Source: Jeotgalicoccus psychrophilus DSM 19085
Lineage (GTDB): Bacteria > Bacillota > Bacilli > Staphylococcales > Salinicoccaceae
Direction: 5' to 3'
DNA: 64,000 nt
Assembly (NCBI RefSeq): GCF_000425845.1
Contig: NZ_AUEF01000010.1
Coordinates: 1-64,000, forward strand
Positions 7,177-17,547 of the stretch are shown here, one piece after another. The notes under the pieces are model-generated. The model was not told the DNA's origin. It worked only from the letters and a program-made list of their open reading frames with translations, and searched no databases. Made by a program: the position numbers and the translations under genes. Each line of letters starts with the position of its first letter. Positions within the stretch are counted from its first letter, which is position 1.

Positions 7177-7202
7177 ATTCCCTCCGGGATAATTTCTCAA
7201 AC
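7177..7202 (-). promoter_or_regulatory. Sigma-B promoter
   Basis: On the minus strand GTTTGA (7197-7202), 14 bases and GGGAAT (7177-7182) fit the sigma-B consensus. The promoter lies about 37 bases before the start codon at 7140. Confidence 0.75.
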
Positions 7203-7280
7203 TTTCGCAGCCGCATTGAATTCATAAAATTCCGAACATTAAGAGCGCCTTTCATATCTTTCGATAGTGTTTTATAATAA

Positions 7281-8870
<1,590 letters not shown>

Positions 8871-8884
8871 GGAGTAATTCTTTC

Positions 8885-10429
8885 ATGGAAATGGCTAAAG
8901 AGCAGGAACTTATTTTAGTAATTGATTACGGCAGTCAGTATAACCAGTTAATTACACGCCGTATTCGTGAACTTGGCGTTTACAGTGAGCTGCATAATCC
9001 GAGTATCACGATTGAAGAAATTAAAGAACTCGAACCAAAAGGAATTATTCTGTCAGGCGGACCGCGTTCTGTATATGCAGACGATGCATTTACAGTAGAC
9101 CCTGCTGTATTTGACCTCGGTGTTCCTGTACTTGGTATCTGCTACGGCATGCAGCTGATGATGCAGCTGAACGGCGGAGAAGTGGTAAACTCGGATCAAA
9201 AAGAATCCGGTGTGACTGAAATGAATCTTAACAATGAAGTCGATATTTTTGCCGGCTGGAATAAGATTGAATCAGTACTAATGAGCCACGGTGACAAAGT
9301 TACGAAACTGGGTGAAGGATTCTCAGTAATTGCTGAAACAGCATTATGCTCAAATGCAGCAGTTAAACACGATGAAAAACCATTTTACGGTGTACAGTTC
9401 CATCCGGAATCAAGAGACACTGCAAACGGCAGACAATTCCTAAAGACATTTATTAGAGATATTTGCGACTGTACCGGCGAATGGACGATGGAGAACTTTA
9501 TCGACATAGAAATCGATAAAATCCGTGAACAAGTCGGCGATAAAAAAGTATTATGTGCGATGAGCGGCGGGGTAGACTCATCTGTAACAGCTGTACTTCT
9601 GCATAAGGCAATCGGCGATCAGCTGACTTGTATTTTTGTAGATCACGGTCTCCTTCGTAAGGGAGAAGGCGATATGGTGATGGAGCAGTTTGGTGAAGGC
9701 TTCAATATGAATATCATTAAAGTAGATGCGAAAGATCGTTTTATGTCCAAACTTAAAGGTGTATCGGATCCGGAACAAAAACGTAAAATCATCGGTAACG
9801 AATTTATTTACGTATTCGATGACGAAGCATCTAAACTGACAGACGTGGATTACCTTGCACAAGGTACGCTGTATACTGACATTATTGAATCAGGTACGGA
9901 AACAGCAACGACAATTAAATCTCACCACAACGTGGGCGGACTGCCAGAAGATATGCAGTTTGAACTGATTGAACCGCTGAATACACTGTTCAAAGATGAG
10001 GTCCGTGAACTTGGTGTTGAACTGGGTATTCCTGAACACCTTGTATGGAGACAGCCGTTCCCGGGTCCGGGACTTGGTATCCGTGTACTAGGTGAAATTA
10101 CTGAAGAGAAATTAGAAATTGTTAGAGAAAGCGATTGGATTTTAAGAGATGAAATCGCGAAAGCCGGACTTGAAAGAGATATCTGGCAATACTTCACAGT
10201 ACTGCCTAATATTCGCTCAGTCGGAGTTACAGGCGATTACAGAACGTATGATTATACAATCGGTATCAGAGCTGTAACAAGTGTGGACGGAATGACCAGT
10301 AACTTCGCAAGAATTGACTGGGATGTTATGGAGAAAATCTCTAAACGCCTTGTCAATGAAACGAAACACATCAACCGTGTAGTATATGATGTGACGAGCA
10401 AGCCACCAGCGACAATTGAGTGGGAATAA
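8885..10429 (+). CDS. guaA: GMP synthase (glutamine-hydrolysing)
   Basis: The 514-residue protein has the class I glutamine amidotransferase domain with the nucleophile in GICYGMQ (Cys86) and the FHPE His/Glu pair, then an ATP pyrophosphatase domain with the SGGVDSS P-loop and the GMP synthase C-terminal dimerisation domain ([13 protein letters not shown]). It aminates XMP to GMP. The start at 8885 follows AAGGAG; an ATG two codons later is also possible. It forms an operon with guaB. Confidence 0.97.
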   Translation: MEMAKEQELILVIDYGSQYNQLITRRIRELGVYSELHNPSITIEEIKELEPKGIILSGGPRSVYADDAFTVDPAVFDLGVPVLGICYGMQLMMQLNGGEVVNSDQKESGVTEMNLNNEVDIFAGWNKIESVLMSHGDKVTKLGEGFSVIAETALCSNAAVKHDEKPFYGVQFHPESRDTANGRQFLKTFIRDICDCTGEWTMENFIDIEIDKIREQVGDKKVLCAMSGGVDSSVTAVLLHKAIGDQLTCIFVDHGLLRKGEGDMVMEQFGEGFNMNIIKVDAKDRFMSKLKGVSDPEQKRKIIGNEFIYVFDDEASKLTDVDYLAQGTLYTDIIESGTETATTIKSHHNVGGLPEDMQFELIEPLNTLFKDEVRELGVELGIPEHLVWRQPFPGPGLGIRVLGEITEEKLEIVRESDWILRDEIAKAGLERDIWQYFTVLPNIRSVGVTGDYRTYDYTIGIRAVTSVDGMTSNFARIDWDVMEKISKRLVNETKHINRVVYDVTSKPPATIEWE

Positions 10430-10437
10430 TTTTACGA

Positions 10438-10475
10438 GAGCTAAAAGCCTTGATACAAGGTTTTTGGCTCTATTT
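10438..10475 (+). terminator. Terminator after guaA
   Basis: GAGCTAAAAGCCTTG and CAAGGTTTTTGGCTC pair around a short loop just downstream of the guaA stop, with a T-rich tail. Confidence 0.75.
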
Positions 10476-10560
10476 ATTTCATTTAATAGTTAACAGGGTA
10501 TATTACTATCAAACATAAAGATGACGCGCAAGTTAATAAAAAATATTGGAGGTCGTCAGA

Positions 10561-11556
10561 ATGGATTTAACAAGTATACCCAGAAGGAAATATACTTATG
10601 GTGCGACACCGATTGAATATTTAAAAAACCTTTCTAAACTTTTAAATGGTCCTGATATTTTTATAAAAAGGGATGATCATCTCGGGCTGGCCGGTGGCGG
10701 TAATAAAACGAGGAAATTGGAATTTTTAGTTGCTGATGCATTAAAGAATAATGCCGACACTTTGATAACTTGTGGAGCGGTACAGTCCAATCATTGCAGA
10801 TTAACTTTATCAGCAGCGAAGAAAGAACAATTAGACTGTCATCTCGTGCTGGAAGAAAGAGTGCCTAATAGTTACAATCCAAAAGCTAACGGTAATAATT
10901 TTCTGTATAACCTACTGAATGCAGCTAGTAAAACTGTAGTTCCAGGTGGTTCCGATATGGTTAGAGAAATGGAGAAGCTGGCAAAAAAAGTAGAAGCAGA
11001 AGGGAAAAAACCTTATATTATTCCAATGGGCGGTTCAAATGAAATAGGGGCAATTGGATACGTGGCCTGCGCAGAAGAAATAAATTCACAGCTGCGCGAA
11101 AGTTCTATAGATATTGATTACATTATAACGCCGACCGGCAGCGCTGGGACACATGCAGGTCTGCTCACGGGAATGGCAGAAAGTAGTCACAACATCCCGA
11201 TTGTAGGTATCAGTGTGAATAATGAAAAGAGTGTCCAGGAAGAAAATGTGTATAGGTTAGTTGAAAAAACATCTGACTATTTAAATATAAAAAATAGAAT
11301 TGAGAAAAGTTCGGTTAAAATTTTTGATGATTACATCGGTCCCGGGTACTCCTTATCTACCGATGGTATGATAGAGGCCGTTAAGCTCTTATCTCAAAGA
11401 GAAGGTATTTTATTGGACCCTGTATACACAGGTAAAACTATGGCGGGGTTAATTGATTTAATTCGGCAGGGTTATTTTAAAAAAGGGGAAAAAGTTTTAT
11501 TTATGCATACCGGAGGTTCTCCGGCATTATTTAACTATTCTTCATTATTTCAGTAA
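10561..11556 (+). CDS. dcyD: D-cysteine desulfhydrase / ACC deaminase family PLP enzyme
   Basis: The 331-residue protein matches the D-cysteine desulfhydrase branch of the ACC deaminase family: IFIKRDDHLGLAGGGNKTRKLEFL carries the PLP lysine (NKTRK), followed by CGAVQSNHCRLT, IPMGGSNEIGAIGY and TGSAGTHAGL. It would break D-cysteine into pyruvate, sulfide and ammonia. The ATG at 10561 follows TTGGAGG; a longer in-frame reading includes the ribosome site itself. Sulfide made here would link it to the persulfide system at 33.6-39.2 kb, which is inference. Substrate distinction within the family is not certain. Confidence 0.8.
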   Translation: MDLTSIPRRKYTYGATPIEYLKNLSKLLNGPDIFIKRDDHLGLAGGGNKTRKLEFLVADALKNNADTLITCGAVQSNHCRLTLSAAKKEQLDCHLVLEERVPNSYNPKANGNNFLYNLLNAASKTVVPGGSDMVREMEKLAKKVEAEGKKPYIIPMGGSNEIGAIGYVACAEEINSQLRESSIDIDYIITPTGSAGTHAGLLTGMAESSHNIPIVGISVNNEKSVQEENVYRLVEKTSDYLNIKNRIEKSSVKIFDDYIGPGYSLSTDGMIEAVKLLSQREGILLDPVYTGKTMAGLIDLIRQGYFKKGEKVLFMHTGGSPALFNYSSLFQ

Positions 11557-11565
11557 AAATGATAA

Positions 11566-11594
11566 AACCTTGGGCAATCAGCCCAAGGTTTTTA
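11566..11594. terminator. Terminator
   Basis: AACCTTGGGC and GCCCAAGGTT form a 10-bp stem with loop AATCA and a T-run. It follows the D-cysteine desulfhydrase gene and abuts the end of the antisense nhaC remnant. Confidence 0.9.
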
Positions 11595-11905
11595 TGTTGT
11601 TACAGGTTTCTTCTGCTCTTCAGGATAGTGTTCTGCAAGGTATGCATCGCGTTCTGCTGATGTTAGTTTAGCAATACCAAATCCTGTCGCTGCTAATATC
11701 AATGCAATAACAGGTACAGTAAAGTTCAGAATTGCAAATGGTGCGTATTCTAAGGCGGACACGCCGAGTGTACCGTAAATGAAGACGCCGCAGGTGTTCC
11801 ATGGAACAAATACGGAAGTCAGTGTGCCACCGTCTTCAAGTGAACGGGATAAGTTTTTAGAGTGCAGATTATTTTCAATTATACATAAAGAAAGCGTTTT
11901 CTAAA
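11592..11905 (-). pseudogene. nhaC: C-terminal remnant of an NhaC-type Na+/H+ antiporter
   Basis: Reading the minus strand gives about 100 in-frame codons ending at a TAA (11592-11594): ...NNLHSKNLSRSLEDGG, TSVFVPWNTCGVFIYGTLGV, then a last membrane segment (FAILNFTVPVIALILAATGFGIA) and a charged tail. The NLSR-LED-GT and PWNTCG motifs are diagnostic of the C-terminal part of NhaC antiporters, normally about 450-480 residues. Upstream the frame runs into a stop (TAG) near 11905 and no start or ribosome site exists. The rest of the gene is gone, and the divergent YjiH-type gene begins 115 bases further on. It is a deletion remnant. Confidence 0.8.
11889..11902. promoter_or_regulatory. Possible catabolite-responsive (cre) element
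   Basis: AGAAAGCGTTTTCT is a near-palindrome that resembles the CcpA cre consensus (TGWAANCGNTNWCA) apart from the first base. It lies about 120 bases upstream of the YjiH-type gene but also within the nhaC remnant, so it may be a coding relic. Confidence 0.25.
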
Positions 11906-12020
11906 ATTGTTTTATGAGCGCAAAACAATATTATCTGAAAATTCATTGGCTTTAGTCTTTTCATTTATGTATAGTAAAAATTAACTAAATTGCATAAAGA
12001 TAAAGGAGAGAGGGCCAGAT

Positions 12021-13400
12021 ATGTATAAAGATGATGTAAATTCACAAGCAAACTCAGCGCCTCATTCAAAGGGAATTCCATGGAAATTCATCATTCCTTC
12101 TTTAATTGGAGTATTGTTATTTTTAATACCATTTCCATACGGTGATCAATGGCTTGTAGGGATTGGCGTAATGGCTGAATTTATTCAAAATACAGCAGCA
12201 CCATTTTTAGTTGAATTACTGGTAATCGTGCTGGCAATTTCAGCAATTCTGTCTACATATGCAACACTCGCTAAACCCGATTGGATTACAGAAAAACCAA
12301 GATTCAAAGAATTGGTTGTCGTTCATCCGTTCTGGTTAATCGTCAGAATTCTCGGCGGAATATTTGCAGTGATGGTCTACTTTCAGGTAGGTCCCGGCTG
12401 GCTGATTAGTGACGCTTCCGGCGGGGAAGTACTAAACGGACTCTTACCGATTCTCGCTATATGGACGCTCGTGATGGGCATGCTGCTGCCGCTGCTCGTA
12501 GATTTCGGTTTGATGGAGTGGCTCGGTACAATGGCGCAAAAAATTATGAGACCGCTATTTAAGCTGCCGGGACGTTCAGCAGTCGATGGACTTGCATCAT
12601 GGATGGGGAACAACATGGTCAGCATATTGATTACGATAAACCAATATGAAGATGGATATTACTCAAAACGTGAATCGGCGGTAATTGTCACGAGCTTTAC
12701 GATTACTTCTATCGCTTTTGCACTAATCATTGCAACCATTCTCGATTTGGCTCATATGTTTATACCATTTTATTTGACGGTAACAGTGGGTGTGTTAGCG
12801 GCGGCATTAATATGTCCGAGAATTCCGCCTTTATCGCGTATCAGCGAGGATTATTACGAGGGTGCCGATAAAAAAATCGAAGAAGACGTGCCAACTGGTT
12901 ATACAACATTGCAGTGGGCATATACTAAAGCGGTCAATAAATCAGAAAAAGCAGACTCAGTAGGTCAGCTCGTAAACCGCAGTGTATACAGTGCATTAGA
13001 CATATGGCTCGGAATGCTGCCGGTCATTATGAGTATCGGTACGATTGCTATGGTTATTGCTGAATTTACAATGCTTTTTGATATTATTTCATATCCATTA
13101 ATCCCGGTATTAGAGTGGATGCAAATTCCGGAAGCAGCTCAGGCGGCACCGGCATTACTCGTTGGTTTCGCAGATATGTTTTTACCGGCACTCCTGGCAA
13201 GCGGAATTGAAAGTGAACTCACGAGATTTGTAGTTGGTGCAGTATCTTTAACACAGCTTATCTACTTATCTGAAATTGGCGTTATGCTGATACGCTCAAA
13301 AATTCCTATTAACTTTTGGCAGCTGCTCGCACTCTTTTTAATCAGAACAATCATCACGCTGCCAATCGTAGTAGTTATAGCGCATTTTATTATCTTTTAA
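12021..13400 (+). CDS. YjiH family membrane protein (Gate/nucleoside recognition domain)
   Basis: The 459-residue protein has about ten hydrophobic segments with the Gate-domain repeats seen in YjiH and spore-maturation/nucleoside-transport relatives (VDGLASWMGNNMVSILITINQYEDGYYSKRE in the first and FADMFLPALLASGIESELTRFVVGAVSLTQLIYLSE in the second). The transported substrate is unknown; some members sit beside amino acid or peptide metabolism genes. It starts at an ATG after AAGGAGAGAGG. It is a single gene next to the nhaC remnant. Confidence 0.8.
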   Translation: MYKDDVNSQANSAPHSKGIPWKFIIPSLIGVLLFLIPFPYGDQWLVGIGVMAEFIQNTAAPFLVELLVIVLAISAILSTYATLAKPDWITEKPRFKELVVVHPFWLIVRILGGIFAVMVYFQVGPGWLISDASGGEVLNGLLPILAIWTLVMGMLLPLLVDFGLMEWLGTMAQKIMRPLFKLPGRSAVDGLASWMGNNMVSILITINQYEDGYYSKRESAVIVTSFTITSIAFALIIATILDLAHMFIPFYLTVTVGVLAAALICPRIPPLSRISEDYYEGADKKIEEDVPTGYTTLQWAYTKAVNKSEKADSVGQLVNRSVYSALDIWLGMLPVIMSIGTIAMVIAEFTMLFDIISYPLIPVLEWMQIPEAAQAAPALLVGFADMFLPALLASGIESELTRFVVGAVSLTQLIYLSEIGVMLIRSKIPINFWQLLALFLIRTIITLPIVVVIAHFIIF

Positions 13401-13541
13401 AAATGTATGTTGAATATTCAAATTTTTATGCGTAATACTAGTTACTATCTGTTAAATGTTTGTTAAACTGAGATATATTAATTAAGCTTGAAAAGCAGTT
13501 TACAAGATTTGCATTCAGAATAATAAGTGAGGTTTTTACAG

Positions 13542-14228
13542 ATGGATTTAGTTTACAAAGGCAAAACTAAAGATGTATACCAGGATGAAAACGGACAGAC
13601 TGTACTTTATTTTAAAGACGATATGACAGGTAAAGACGGTGTATTTGATCCGGGTGAAAACCAGGTTGGATTAAAAGTAGAAGGATCTGGTAAAGCAGGA
13701 CTTCAAATGACGAGCTTTTTCTTTGAAAAGTTAAACGCAGCAAACATTCCGACACACTTTGTTGATTCGGATGTAGAGAAACGTGAAATGCGTGTTAAGA
13801 AAATTTCTATATTTGGTCAAGGGCTGGAAGTTATCTGCAGATTTAAAGCGGTGGGCAGCTTTATTCGCCGTTACGGAGATTATATTGAAGAAGGCGCAGA
13901 ACTGCCGGCATATGTTGAAGTCACTTTAAAAGACGATGAAAGACAGGATCCGTTTATTAATGAAGCGGCACTGGAAGCACTGAATATTTTAAATGCAGAC
14001 GAGTACAAAGAAATCGTGGACTTAACAGTTAAAATCAGTGAAGTCATTAAAGATGAACTGGCACAAAAAGGCTTGGACTTATACGACATCAAACTGGAAT
14101 TCGGACGTGATCAGAAAACAGGAGAAGTCCTCCTGATTGATGAAGTTTCAGGCGGCAACATGCGTGTATATAAAGACGGAGAATATATTGAACCGTTGAA
14201 ATTAAATGGATATATGTTCGATAATTAA
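13542..14228 (+). CDS. purC: SAICAR synthase-like protein (PurC family)
   Basis: The 228-residue protein has the PurC fold motifs: LVYKGKTKDVY at the ATP site, VICRFKAVGSFIRRYG (matching the VVRN-SGS-RYG region), DPFINEAALEALNI, DIKLEFGRD and LIDEVSGGNMRVYKDGEY. It would join aspartate to CAIR in purine synthesis. It differs from the classical staphylococcal PurC and is outside a pur operon, like the second PurC-type proteins known from other Firmicutes. The ATG at 13542 follows GTGAGG. Whether it is the main SAICAR synthase of this organism cannot be seen here. Confidence 0.75.
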   Translation: MDLVYKGKTKDVYQDENGQTVLYFKDDMTGKDGVFDPGENQVGLKVEGSGKAGLQMTSFFFEKLNAANIPTHFVDSDVEKREMRVKKISIFGQGLEVICRFKAVGSFIRRYGDYIEEGAELPAYVEVTLKDDERQDPFINEAALEALNILNADEYKEIVDLTVKISEVIKDELAQKGLDLYDIKLEFGRDQKTGEVLLIDEVSGGNMRVYKDGEYIEPLKLNGYMFDN

Positions 14229-14239
14229 TATATAAAATT

Positions 14240-14284
14240 AAAGAGCCACACCTACAGTACATAACTGCAGATGTGGCTCTTTTG
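14240..14284 (+). terminator. Terminator after purC-like gene
   Basis: AAAGAGCCACACCTACAG and CTGCAGATGTGGCTCTTTT form a long stem with only two mismatches and a T-run. Confidence 0.85.
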
Positions 14285-14322
14285 GTGATAAGTCATCATT
14301 TTATGCAATACTTATCACCAAA
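14281..14322. repeat. 13-bp inverted repeat
   Basis: TTTGGTGATAAGT (14281-14293) and ACTTATCACCAAA (14310-14322) are exact complements separated by 16 bases. It is the middle of three consecutive hairpins between two convergent genes, and it has no T-run. Confidence 0.75.
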
Positions 14323-14340
14323 CTGGAATATTAAATACAA

Positions 14341-14379
14341 AATCCTCCGGCATGCACTTTAAGTGACTGCCAGAGGATT
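14341..14379. terminator. Terminator of topB, possibly bidirectional
   Basis: AATCCTC-C-GGCA and TGCC-A-GAGGATT pair with one internal mismatch. On the minus strand a TTTTGT tail follows, fitting topB; on the plus strand a T-rich tail follows as well. Confidence 0.7.
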
Positions 14380-14383
14380 ATTT

Positions 14384-16528
14384 TTATTTATCCAGATTTA
14401 ATTTTTTCAGTTGTTCTGCCAAAGCATTATTAATCGGTTCTTCTTTTTGATTAATGTATTTGTTAACAGTCTTTTTATCCACACGGCCTTTATTTTCTTT
14501 TTTCTTCCGTGCTTCAAAGCTGGACATTTTTTCGCGGTGACCGCATGTACATCTGAATATTTGTCCGTCGCCTGATCCGCTCAGTGTCATTTTCTTCTTA
14601 CATTTCGGACATCTTGCGTTCGTGATTTTTTCAACGTTGCGTTTATATCCGCATTCTCTGTCCTGGCAGACATGAATCTTCCCTTTTTTACCTTTAACTT
14701 CGAGCAGCGGCTTGCCGCATTCCGGGCATTCTCTGCCTGTCAGATTATCGTGTTTAAATGTCTTATCGCTGTTTTTAATTTCTGCGACAATGTCTTTAGT
14801 ATGTTCTTTCATATCTTCGATAAATTTCTTTCTGTTCATCTTGCCTGTTTCGATTTGCTCAAGCTGTTTTTCCCACAGTGCAGTAGTGACAGGGGATTTT
14901 AAAATCTCCGGCGCCAGATCTAAAAGCTGTTTGCCTTTTGAAGTGAGTTTAATTGCCTGTCCGTTCTTTTCTAAGTAAAACGTATTGAACAGCTTATCGA
15001 TAATATCTGCTCGTGTTGCGACAGTGCCGAGTCCTCCGGATTCAACCAGTGTTTTCTTATGTTCCTGATCCATCTGGAAGTATTTCGCCGGATTTTCCAT
15101 GGCCTGCAGCAATGATGCTTCTGTGAAACGTGCAGGTGGTGATGTTTCTCCCGTCGTTTTCTTAACATTTTTCACATTCAGTGTATCGCCTTTATTCACA
15201 TCCGCCGTAATATCAGATGATTCTTCTTTATAGACGATTTTAAAGCCCTGATTTAACACTCTGTTGTATTTCGCATCAAGCTGTTCGTCGTTAATTTCCG
15301 CAGTAACTGTTGTCACTTCATATTCGTACGGCGGAAGCAGCACGCTCATAAATCTCTGCACAACAAGTTCATAGATACGTTTTTCACGTTCTGTGAAATC
15401 AGCCAGGAAGACTGTGCTTTCCGTCGGAATAATCGCATGGTGATCGCTCACTTTATTGTCGTTTACAAAGGAGCTGTTTGTTTTAATTGGTGCTTTTAAA
15501 ATACGTGCTGCAACTTTGCTGAACTGTCCGATACCGCTCACTTCGACTCTTTCTTTTAGAGTGTCCACAATATCTTCCGAGATAAACTTAGAATCTGTTC
15601 TCGGATAAGTCAGTACTTTATGGCGTTCATATAATACCTGCATCGTCTGCAGTGTTTCTTTTGCCGACATACCGAAAATTTTGTTGGCGTCTCTTTGCAG
15701 CTCAGTTAAGTCATACAGACCCGGAGAGAATTGTTTCTTCTGCTTCTTCTGAACGTCTTTAACCGTTAATGAATCAGCGTTTAGTTTTTTGCTGATATTA
15801 TCGATTTTAGCTTCATCAAAAGTAGAGTAGCTATTACCCTCTGTCCATTTGAACGTCAGTTTGTCAGTAATGACGTCCAGACCGTAAAATGTTTTCGGTT
15901 TAAAGTTTTTAATGACTTCTTCACGTGCCTGGATAATTGAGAGTGTTGGTGTCTGTACACGGCCGCAGTTCAGCTGGGCATTGTGCTTTGTCGTCAATGC
16001 ACGCGTCGCATTTAAACCGACATACCAGTCAGCTTCACTTCTTGCAGCGGCGGCCTGATAAAGGTTGATGTATTTATTTCCAGGCTGAAGATTTTTAAAG
16101 CCGTTCGCAATCGCTTTATCAGTGACTGAAGATATCCAGAGACGTTTTACCGGCTTATTTACTTTCGCATAATCGAGAATCCAGCGGGCAACGAGTTCAC
16201 CCTCGCGTCCGGCATCTGTTGCGATAATAATCTCATCGACATCCTGACGCTTCAGCTGCGACTGCACAGCTTTGAACTGCTTCGTCGTTTTTGGAATATG
16301 AGTCAATTTTAATGGAGCCGGCATCATCGGAAGGTCATTTAAATCCCACTTTTGATATTTTGTATCATATTTCTCAGGATCCTGAAGTGTGACTAAATGT
16401 CCAAGTGCCCACGTTACAATATATTTATTTCCTTCTAAATAACCATTACCTTTTTTACTGCAATCCAGCACACGTGCAATATCACGTGCAACTGAAGGTT
16501 TTTCAGCAAGTACAAGACTTTTTGCCAA
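14384..16528 (-). CDS. topB: DNA topoisomerase III
   Basis: The 714-residue type IA topoisomerase has the N-terminal Toprim domain (SLVLAEKPSVARDIARVL and IIATDAGREGELVARWI), the catalytic Tyr in LTYPRTDSKFI, and C-terminal zinc-finger-like parts (CPECGKPLLEVKGKKGKIHVC and CPKCKKKM). It relaxes negative supercoils and decatenates DNA. The likely start is TTG at 16528, preceded by GAGAGG; no in-frame ATG with a ribosome site exists nearby. It is a single gene bounded by terminators. Confidence 0.95.
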   Translation of the reverse strand: MAKSLVLAEKPSVARDIARVLDCSKKGNGYLEGNKYIVTWALGHLVTLQDPEKYDTKYQKWDLNDLPMMPAPLKLTHIPKTTKQFKAVQSQLKRQDVDEIIIATDAGREGELVARWILDYAKVNKPVKRLWISSVTDKAIANGFKNLQPGNKYINLYQAAAARSEADWYVGLNATRALTTKHNAQLNCGRVQTPTLSIIQAREEVIKNFKPKTFYGLDVITDKLTFKWTEGNSYSTFDEAKIDNISKKLNADSLTVKDVQKKQKKQFSPGLYDLTELQRDANKIFGMSAKETLQTMQVLYERHKVLTYPRTDSKFISEDIVDTLKERVEVSGIGQFSKVAARILKAPIKTNSSFVNDNKVSDHHAIIPTESTVFLADFTEREKRIYELVVQRFMSVLLPPYEYEVTTVTAEINDEQLDAKYNRVLNQGFKIVYKEESSDITADVNKGDTLNVKNVKKTTGETSPPARFTEASLLQAMENPAKYFQMDQEHKKTLVESGGLGTVATRADIIDKLFNTFYLEKNGQAIKLTSKGKQLLDLAPEILKSPVTTALWEKQLEQIETGKMNRKKFIEDMKEHTKDIVAEIKNSDKTFKHDNLTGRECPECGKPLLEVKGKKGKIHVCQDRECGYKRNVEKITNARCPKCKKKMTLSGSGDGQIFRCTCGHREKMSSFEARKKKENKGRVDKKTVNKYINQKEEPINNALAEQLKKLNLDK

Positions 16529-16587
16529 AAATATTCATCCTCTCGTTCATATAATCTATTTGTTAATTATACTGGTTTTACAGAAAA

Positions 16588-16620
16588 AAACATACCGCAG
16601 GCATAGCCCACGGTATGTTT
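16588..16620 (-). terminator. Terminator of the secreted repeat protein
   Basis: AAACATACCG and CGGTATGTTT form a 10-bp stem downstream of the gene at 16641-17321 on the minus strand, with a T-run in that direction. Confidence 0.8.
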
Positions 16621-16640
16621 CATTCTTAAATTATCTGAAG

Positions 16641-17321
16641 TTATTTTTCTACATATGACCATTCCCACATTTCGCCATTTGAAGCGAAGTGATAAACATA
16701 TTTGTCATCTGAAATCTTAAAGTCATAAGCGCCGTCTTTAACCGGTTTTTCGTCTAAAACTTCAGGGTTGTTATGCACTAAATCAATTAATTCTTTGTCA
16801 GTATAATCATTTTCTATTTCGTCATATCCCCATGTCCATGCGTTGCCGTCATAAGTGAAGTTGAACTCATGGCTGTCACGGACAAAGTGATAATCGTAAG
16901 GTTCGTTTTTAAGCGGTGTATAATTTAATGTTTTCGGAGCGTGTTGTGCCAATGTTATAAGGCTGTCTTCATCCGTTTTTAACCGATCGTAGTTATTGCC
17001 AGATCCGTTAAGAAGTGCGTACTCTTCATCAAAAACTTGTGCGATTATTTCATTAGCTTCCGCTTGAGTTATTTCTCCAGCTTGCTGTTTATCGTGTTGT
17101 TCTATAATTCTGTCCTGCTGTTCCTGAGGCATCCAATCGTAAGAGTATCCGCCGTCTGCCCATCCGTCTCCGTCAATGTCAAAGTGTTGCTCAACTACTT
17201 CTGCGGATACCGTTTTCGCACCATCTATTTCAATTTCGTCCGCTTGTGCTGTGCCATTTACTCCTGTAAACGCTACTGCTCCTGCGACTAATAATGAACT
17301 CAATAAAGTTACTTTCTTCAT
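16641..17321 (-). CDS. Secreted protein with a C-terminal tandem repeat and a calcium-loop-like motif
   Basis: The 226-residue protein has a signal peptide (MKKVTLLSSLLVAGAVAFTGVNGTAQA, cleavage before DE). Residues near 48-60 (DIDGDGWADGGYS) look like a DxDxDG calcium loop. The C-terminal half is two copies of a unit of about 45 residues: one ends YHFVRDSHEFNFTYDGNAWTWGYDE and the other YDFKISDDKYVYHFASNGEMWEWSYVEK, with the shared elements L-DL/TL, P-L-Y-P/KP and the W-W-Y end. I do not recognise the family. It should be released or surface-held. AAGGGGA precedes the ATG. Confidence 0.7.
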   Translation of the reverse strand: MKKVTLLSSLLVAGAVAFTGVNGTAQADEIEIDGAKTVSAEVVEQHFDIDGDGWADGGYSYDWMPQEQQDRIIEQHDKQQAGEITQAEANEIIAQVFDEEYALLNGSGNNYDRLKTDEDSLITLAQHAPKTLNYTPLKNEPYDYHFVRDSHEFNFTYDGNAWTWGYDEIENDYTDKELIDLVHNNPEVLDEKPVKDGAYDFKISDDKYVYHFASNGEMWEWSYVEK

Positions 17322-17465
17322 GAAAATCCCCTTCCTGAATATCTAACTTTATTTCTTATGGTCAAATTAACACTATTAATGAACTATTGAAATTATGTTA
17401 CATATATTTCTTAAATATTACTGATAAATATATTTACATTATAGATTTTCACTTTCGTAATAATT

Positions 17466-17494
17466 TTGACAACTTTGTGAATGAGTATTAAACT
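17466..17494 (+). promoter_or_regulatory. Sigma-A promoter of the GMC dehydrogenase pair
   Basis: TTGACA (17466-17471), 17 bases and TAAACT (17489-17494) precede the operon by about 50 bases. Confidence 0.6.
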
Positions 17495-17547
17495 CGGTGT
17501 AAGCACGATTATATTATTTAATCACAGTAAAGAGGGGGATGGCTTGT

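Noticed and set aside
12021-13400. Nucleoside transporter assignment for the YjiH-type protein
   Set aside because: Gate domains occur in several carrier families; nothing in the sequence fixes a nucleoside substrate.
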